Source of the DNA: Takakia lepidozioides
Lineage: Eukaryota; Streptophyta; Takakiopsida; Takakiales; Takakiaceae
Length of the DNA: 64,000 bases
Direction: 5' to 3'
Assembly (NCBI GenBank): GCA_030704615.1
Contig: CM060731.1
Location: 75,992,756-76,056,755 of the forward strand
Within the stretch, counting starts at the first letter, position 1; each line of letters opens with the position of its first letter. Positions 58,751-64,000 of this stretch are shown one piece after another. The notes under the pieces were generated by a model, which searched no databases, was not told where the DNA came from, and saw nothing but the letters and a program-made list of their open reading frames with translations. The position numbers and the translations under genes are program-made.

Positions 58751-59673
58751 ATGGCCAAAGGGGGTAGCAGTTTTTCCATTTCCCAAGAAGATAAGCTTGC
58801 TGGAAAGAAGAACTATGAGGTGTGGAAGTTTAAAGTCAAAAACCATCTTCTCATAGAGGATATCCTTGAATGGTTGAGAGGAGGATGGTCTTAGCTGAAG
58901 GTCAGAACAGGGATGAGTTTAGGAGGCAGAAACAACGTGCTTACACCATTATCAATCTCTCTCTTACAGATAAGGTGATCCATTATGTCTCCCATCTCAA
59001 CGAGCCTAAGGAAGTCTAGGATGCCCTAGCTAAGATGTACGATGATAGATCTTCTGCCAGGAAGATGTCAGTGAGAAACAAGCTTCAAGGCATCAGAATG
59101 GAGGAGGGAGCCGAGTCCATGGAAGATTTTCTTGAGAAAATTACCAATCTGGTAGCCTAGCTCACCAGCTTTGGTGAAGAAATCAAAGAAGACACTGTCA
59201 TGGAATATATCTTGAACGCGCAGCCAGAATCATACACTGCCTACAATGATGCGATTATTGTGCAGAGGGAGCTCCCTAATCCACCAGAGCTGATCACGAA
59301 ATTGTTACATGAGGAGAGCCGGCGAGAACTGAGGGGTCGAAAGTTGAACCACGATGAAGCGTTGTGGGTAAAGTTCAAGCAAGCATACAAACGAAATGGC
59401 AGACCAACTTGTCAACAAAAAACTTCATCATCTGTTTGCAATAGATGTGGCAAGGAGGGCCATTGGGCTAGGAACTGTGCAATGTCATATGAGGAGATTC
59501 TGAAGGCAAGAAATCAGCAAATTGCCCACGTCGTTGAGGAGGCTCCAAAGGAGTCAGAAGAAGAGGATGACGACGATGAAGTAGCTGAGATGCTTGAGGT
59601 AGCATTGGTTGCCCTCAACACTCATGATGAAGGAGTTTGGTCGAAGAAAAAAACCAACCTTGTGGATCGTTGA
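58751..59673 (+). pseudogene. Copia gag remnant
   Basis: Begins MAKGGSSFSISQEDKLAGK and reads NYEVWKFKVKNHL (UBN2-type gag), stops at 58892-58894, and resumes in other frames with SMEDFLEKITNLVA and the zinc knuckle CNRCGKEGHWARNC. Three or more stops interrupt it. Confidence 0.85.
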
Positions 59674-59897
59674 TTCTGACGCAAGTAAGCAGTATAATGC
59701 AAAATGGATCAATAAAGCACATAACCGATGTTCTTTACGTCCCTGGCATTACTCGTAATCTACTTTCTGTTAGTGCACTAGCTGATAAGGGCCATCTTGG
59801 TATATTTGACTATAGAAAGTGTTTGTTTGTGGAAAAAAAAAAAACCTCACAAATTGATCTTGCAAGGAAAACGAATATCCTCTGGATTGTATAAATT
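59637..59897 (+). pseudogene. Copia pre-integrase fragment
   Basis: ITDVLYVPGITRNLLSVSAL is the conserved segment between protease and integrase. It breaks off within 60 codons and the integrase catalytic core is absent. Confidence 0.8.
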
Positions 59898-60416
59898 ATG
59901 GCAGTAGTAATATTGCCTCCCGACAAACGTCCTATAACTGCCAAATGGATATATAAAGTGAAGAAGCAGGCAAATTGTGCAGCAAGCAAGCTTAAGGCAC
60001 GCCTGGTGGCGCGTGGATTTGAACAGATTGAAGGACTGGATTTTGACGAGACGTTTGCTTCTGATGTTAAATGGGCAACAATTCGGTTCATGATCGCTCT
60101 GGCTGTTCACGAAGGATGGCCTATTATCCATCTAGATGTGAAGACGGCCTTCTTGAATGACCTTCTTCAAGAGGAGGTGTATATGGAGCAGCCCGAGGGC
60201 TTTGTTGTTCCAGGTTGTGAGGGATTGGTATGTTTGCTGCTCAAGGCACTTTATGGGTTAAAGCAAGCTCCAAGAGCTTGGTATGCCAATATTGATGCCT
60301 ACTTGAGGACTCAAGGAATGCTTAAGAACAATGCGGATTACAACTTGTACTATCTGATTGAAGATGGCAAAATTGTACTTCTAGTGCTTTATGTTGATGA
60401 TTTGCTGATCACATGA
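59898..60416 (+). pseudogene. Copia reverse transcriptase
   Basis: 172 codons: ITAKWIYKVK, LKARLVARGFEQIEGLDFDE, HLDVKTAFLNDLLQEEVYME, LLKALYGLKQAPRAWY and the catalytic YVDDLLI. Ends in a premature TGA before the connection to RNase H. Confidence 0.92.
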
Positions 60417-60666
60417 AGTCACAAGGAGAAGATGGCTTGGCTTCGTGAAGAACTCCTCAACAAATACGAGATGACTGACTTGGGTCTAGCATCTTTGTAC
60501 TTAGCTGCAGAATTATCTCATATTCCTACAAGTGTCTTTGTATGCCAGTATCAATACATTGTGTCAATGCTGCCCCTTCCCCTTCACAGAGTGATGAGAG
60601 CCTTCAGCAGATCGGACACTAGTAGCACTACCGCCTCAGGGGTCCATATCATGGAGAATCTTTGGA

Positions 60667-61488
60667 TTGTCCGTCACATATAGCGTGCCCATGATCGAAG
60701 GCCTTCACCTGCTGACTAACATGGATGCACCCAAGGCAGACTCGGCAGTATACCGGAGGATGGTTGATAAACTCATTTACTATTGTAATACAAGGCCTGA
60801 TCTTGTCTTTTCAGTTGGGATTGTGAGTAGATTCATGGCAGAGCCCCAACAGCCTCACCTTGATGCTGTTAAGCATATTCTCCGTTATATCCGAGGCACA
60901 CTTGAGTTCGGAATTTTGTACCGCAGGGGCTCCAGCAATAAGCTAAACGGGTTTACAGATGCCGATTGGGCCGGTGATCACAATCAGCGGCACTCTACAA
61001 GTGATTACATCTTTCGAATTGGAGATGGTGCTGTAACTTGGTGCTCTAAGAAACAACCCACAGTCGCATTGTCGTCCACAAAAGTTGAATATAGGGCACT
61101 TACGAAAGCTGCGAAGGAAACCATGTGGTTGAGGAAACTTTGGGAAGAAGTTGGAATTTTGGGTGAAGGGCCAACTGCAATTCTTTGCGACAATCAGAGC
61201 AGCGCTAAAAATCCTGTTTTCCATGCTCGAACAAAACACATTGAAGTGCATCATCATTTCATTCGTGAAAAAGTGGAAAGCAAAGAAATCGACCTCATTC
61301 ATGTTTCTACATGTGAGCAAGCGGCAAATATCTTCACAAAGCCATTGGGGCGGATCAAGTTTGAGAAATTTAGGAGTAAGCTTGGCATGTGCAGTCTAGC
61401 AGATCAAAATGAGATGCTGGCAAAATCTCTTCACGTTCTCGACATCTTGAAGGAATTAGGGTACCCGAGGACTGAGAGGGGGTGTTAA
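60667..61488 (+). pseudogene. Copia RNase H and C-terminus
   Basis: NTRPDLVFSVGIVSRFMAEP, GFTDADWAGDHNQRHSTSD, VEYRALTKAAKETMWLRKL, HIEVHHHFIREKV and AANIFTKPLGRIKFEKFR: the standard Copia RNase H end. Open for 273 codons but out of frame with the upstream reverse transcriptase. Confidence 0.9.
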
Positions 61489-61750
61489 ATCACCTACAGG
61501 TGTAGGTATCAAGGTTCTAATCTTAGTAATAGTCCTCAGGGAGTTAGGTGCTATAATTATGCTTATAGATATGTACGAAGTTATATTATCATGTGGTAGA
61601 TAGATAGGTCCAAGTGCTGGCAGCTGGTAGCTATTACTCCATCCTTAAATTAAGTCAGTGCTTAGCCTAGTTAAATACCATGTGTGTTCACTCTTTGAAT
61701 TATTCTAGCCTAGTATGTTCCTGAGCTGTTTGTAATACAGCATTCTTTCA
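61483..61750 (+). repeat. Copia 3' LTR
   Basis: 268 bp, TGTTAAATCACC ... CTTTCA, preceded by the purine tract GAGAGGGGG at 61474-61482 and followed by TTTTT. Confidence 0.93.
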
Positions 61751-62426
61751 TTTTTATGCTAATCTACTTTTTGCATATCTTTTCCTTAATTTGCTTTAAC
61801 CTCCTTTCCATACACATGCCTTTCCTCATTTAGCTTCCTACCTGGTTGAAACGCTGAAACCGAATTTGGTCTAATTATGTGTCCCGCACGTACACTAACT
61901 CCTTAGATGCTTCGGACATGACTGCATCAGTGAATGTGTGAATCCACTTCACAACCAAAACACTTCTAAAATAATTTGAATCACATCGATTGAATCTGTA
62001 TACTCCTGTAGCCACCCTTCTCAATTCCACGGTCGATCCCTTGGTCGGCCGTGTGCCTCTGTTGACTAAGGGATTTTATGCTATTTTAAGCCCACCGAAA
62101 CTACACTAGCTAAGAAGATGTGCTCGTTGTAGCTAAGAAGGCCCTGGAAATGCAGGCCACAAACGCAACTAGAGTTGGTTTAAGGGGAATTATGTAGTGG
62201 TAGGGTGTTCATATATATGTCATTCACGGAAATACTAGACTGTTCAAGACCTCAATCCAGAACAGAAGTGAATTGTGATTGCACTGTAAAGTCACGCCTT
62301 ATTTCAGCAGGGGCAGAGAGAGAGAGAGAGACAGAGTTTAATATGGAAATAGTGTGATATCTAGCTTTTCTCAGTAGGAGTCAGACAACTACAGTTGCTA
62401 AAGGTTTAAATTGTCTAAGCTGTTTT
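61751..62426. other. Gene-free stretch
   Basis: Between the Copia element and the right duplicated segment. One GA-microsatellite near 62317-62332; nothing else recognised. Confidence 0.45.
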
Positions 62427-62947
62427 GAAGTATCCACCGTTCCGCAGCGATCTGGGAGGCATGGAAAGCTGCACAATCCAACAGGCCCTCTGCACGCTGC
62501 TGCATCACAGGCAGGCCAGGGATTAGTGCTAACCGTCGCCCCGTGCGAACTTCCCGAATAACGTTGCCAAGAGCCCAAAACAAAACAAATAACCCACTCC
62601 ACGACCATGCATACAATAATCCCATATCGTTTGCCCGCGCTTGTTTGTGCATCCCAGTATAAAGCTACCGCTACTCCTCCAAACGCTTTGTCACACGCCC
62701 ATCCGACACTTGTCGAAGATGAGCTGTGACGAAAACTTTAACACGAAGCAGCCAATATTTCAGCGGTCTACGAATTTGAGTGTGGTTGCGTGTAACCATA
62801 GTTGGTCTTAACTTCACCATGAGCAATGGAGATATCGAGGTGTTACTGAACCTGATGCCAACAGATCAACTGGGGTAGAAGGCATCCCAGGTCTAGGACT
62901 TCTTAATCTTCCACTTCAAGCGCAACTAGGCTACAGGACTGATGTGG
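62427..62947. repeat. Duplicated segment, right copy (empty site)
   Basis: 521 bp matching 56055-57744 without element C. The octamer GTCTTAAC occurs once, at 62805-62812, exactly where element C is inserted in the other copy. Confidence 0.9.
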
Positions 62948-64000
62948 GTGAGAAGGTACAAGGCCAGCAGCTTGACTACAGCGTTGGAGAGAAACACAAT
63001 ACAATCACGGGTGATAAGAACCGCCTCAAAAGCTCAGGCACTGCACCAAGGTGGAGTGGCCCACGTGAGGCTCAAGGGGCCCAAGTTAGAACACCTTATT
63101 AGAAGGAGAAAGACAAAAAGCAACTCAAAGCTCAAGTATTGCATGCAGGTGGATTGCCCCTTCCACCTGGGAGAGAGAGAGGTAGAGGCAGACGTGGAGG
63201 GACTTGGGTACAGGTGACCAAAGAGTGTTTGACAAATTACTCTGTGTGAAGGACAAAAATAAAATAAGCTAAAATGGTAGAACTGATTATGGAACTTTAT
63301 GGAATTTTTGAAGGGACCTCAACATAACTTATGGAACTACCGTATAGACAATAGTACTTGCGGAGTGCTAATCAAAGTCAGCTCTGTCCCTTTTCAACCA
63401 AAAAAAAAAAAAAAAAAAGTCAGGCTTGGTATGTCAATGGAACTCAATGTGAGAGAACTGAAGGTAATAAGATAACATATGGAACTGAAGCGAACTATGC
63501 GAAGGGAGCAGCGATTTGCTTTTGAAATTTGGAGAATAGCATGAGTGGCTACTGAGTCTTGCAAGAAATAGCCGTATATCCTGCTCATCCATTGAAATTT
63601 GGATAGAATCATCCTTCTCTGTATTTTCGTCCATAGATATCATCCATATTTGGTAAATTCATCCTTAATTTATATTTTATTTGAAGAAGTTTGGTGATTT
63701 CATCCATGGAAAAGCAGGGAATTTGCGACAGAATATTCCACTTAACTTCTTGAGGCCACTAAAAGATTGGCTGGAAGGGATCTGAGTATATTGGAACTCA
63801 ATGTGATAACACTACATGAGGAGGGTGAGGCCCCACTGCGAATACGGGCCCTCCCTTGCCATAGTTAGGCCTTGAGTTTTAGGAAGGCCCCGTCTTGAAA
63901 ACGTTACTTTAGGTCAAGCATGGGAGCTTACACGCACAGAGATGAGAACATGTCTTGATTGTTCCCATTGACAGACCATGCGAGAGAGAAAGAGTGTTGC
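62948..64000. other. Right-edge stretch without a recognised gene
   Basis: A basic, Gly/Arg-rich open frame near 63115-63232 is not recognised. A poly(A) run at about 63401-63418 and a repeated GGAACTCAATGTG (63438, 63795) suggest retrotransposed debris. Confidence 0.4.

Larger units (their letters stand above)
58274..61750 (+). mobile_element. Copia-type LTR retrotransposon, integrase-deleted
   Basis: Complete outline: 5' LTR, primer site TGGTATCAGAG, gag with zinc knuckle, reverse transcriptase, RNase H, purine tract GAGAGGGGG, 3' LTR. It is flanked by TTTTT on both sides (58269-58273, 61751-61755), a probable 5-bp target duplication. At about 3.5 kb it is shorter than usual because protease/integrase sequence is missing between ~59890 and ~59900. 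Several stops and frameshifts make it non-autonomous. Confidence 0.93.

Noticed and set aside
1-64000. CRISPR array, bacterial operon or phage
   Set aside because: No regularly spaced repeat-spacer pattern or prokaryotic gene layout; introns and plant elements throughout show a nuclear plant genome.

Overview
This window is nuclear DNA of a land plant, most likely a seed-free vascular plant such as a fern. It has multi-exon genes with GT-AG introns, a chloroplast-type ribosomal protein gene with a transit peptide, a plant-type armadillo-repeat kinesin, a large PLS-DYW pentatricopeptide repeat (PPR) gene with decayed relatives, a piece of plastid DNA (rpoC1/rpoC2), and plant Copia, Gypsy, LINE, SINE and hAT-like elements. 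A gene that reads as the centriole factor CEP120 points to a plant with flagellated sperm. A KP4-like small secreted protein gene also fits a moss or fern lineage. The species cannot be named from the sequence alone.

Layout. 1-6.0 kb: ARK/KIN-U kinesin (minus), running off the left edge. 6.0-12.5 kb: no recognisable gene, with two GC-rich blocks. 12.5-19.4 kb: PPR territory, with a broken copy (12.5-13.4), an intact DYW body (15.1-18.06) and two exon-like duplicates of its N-terminal segment (18.6, 19.2). 20.5-21.6 kb: Myb/SANT-like (trihelix-type) gene with a damaged 3' end. 22.2-25.5 kb: nested retrotransposon wreckage. 27.1-32.6 kb: NUG2/NOG2 ribosome-assembly GTPase (minus, 11 exons). 34.0-34.7 kb: plastid DNA insert. 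34.8-35.8 kb: LINE fragment. 35.8-36.3 kb: KP4-like killer-toxin-family gene (plus). 37.0-40.5 kb: PASTICCINO2-type 3-hydroxyacyl-CoA dehydratase (plus). 40.7-42.2 kb: PPR and NLR relics. 42.5-45.7 kb: protein with a C-terminal J domain (minus), divergent from plastid ribosomal protein L9 (46.4-47.0, plus) across a promoter region holding a 52-bp x4 tandem repeat. 49.0-50.3 kb: two adjacent hAT-like elements. 50.6-55.6 kb: CEP120 (minus, 7 exons). 56.1-57.7 and 62.4-62.9 kb: a duplicated segment; the left copy is interrupted by a third hAT-like element and the right copy keeps the empty site. 58.3-61.75 kb: Copia element with both LTRs but no integrase core.

Most host genes are unrelated housekeeping or cell-biology genes. 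The accessory signals are the KP4-like gene lying among inserted DNA, the hAT-like family whose members share termini but carry different iterated inner motifs, and the PPR locus with repeated N-terminal exon modules. Exon joins were made by eye from splice signals, phase continuity and family knowledge; no alignment or database search was run.
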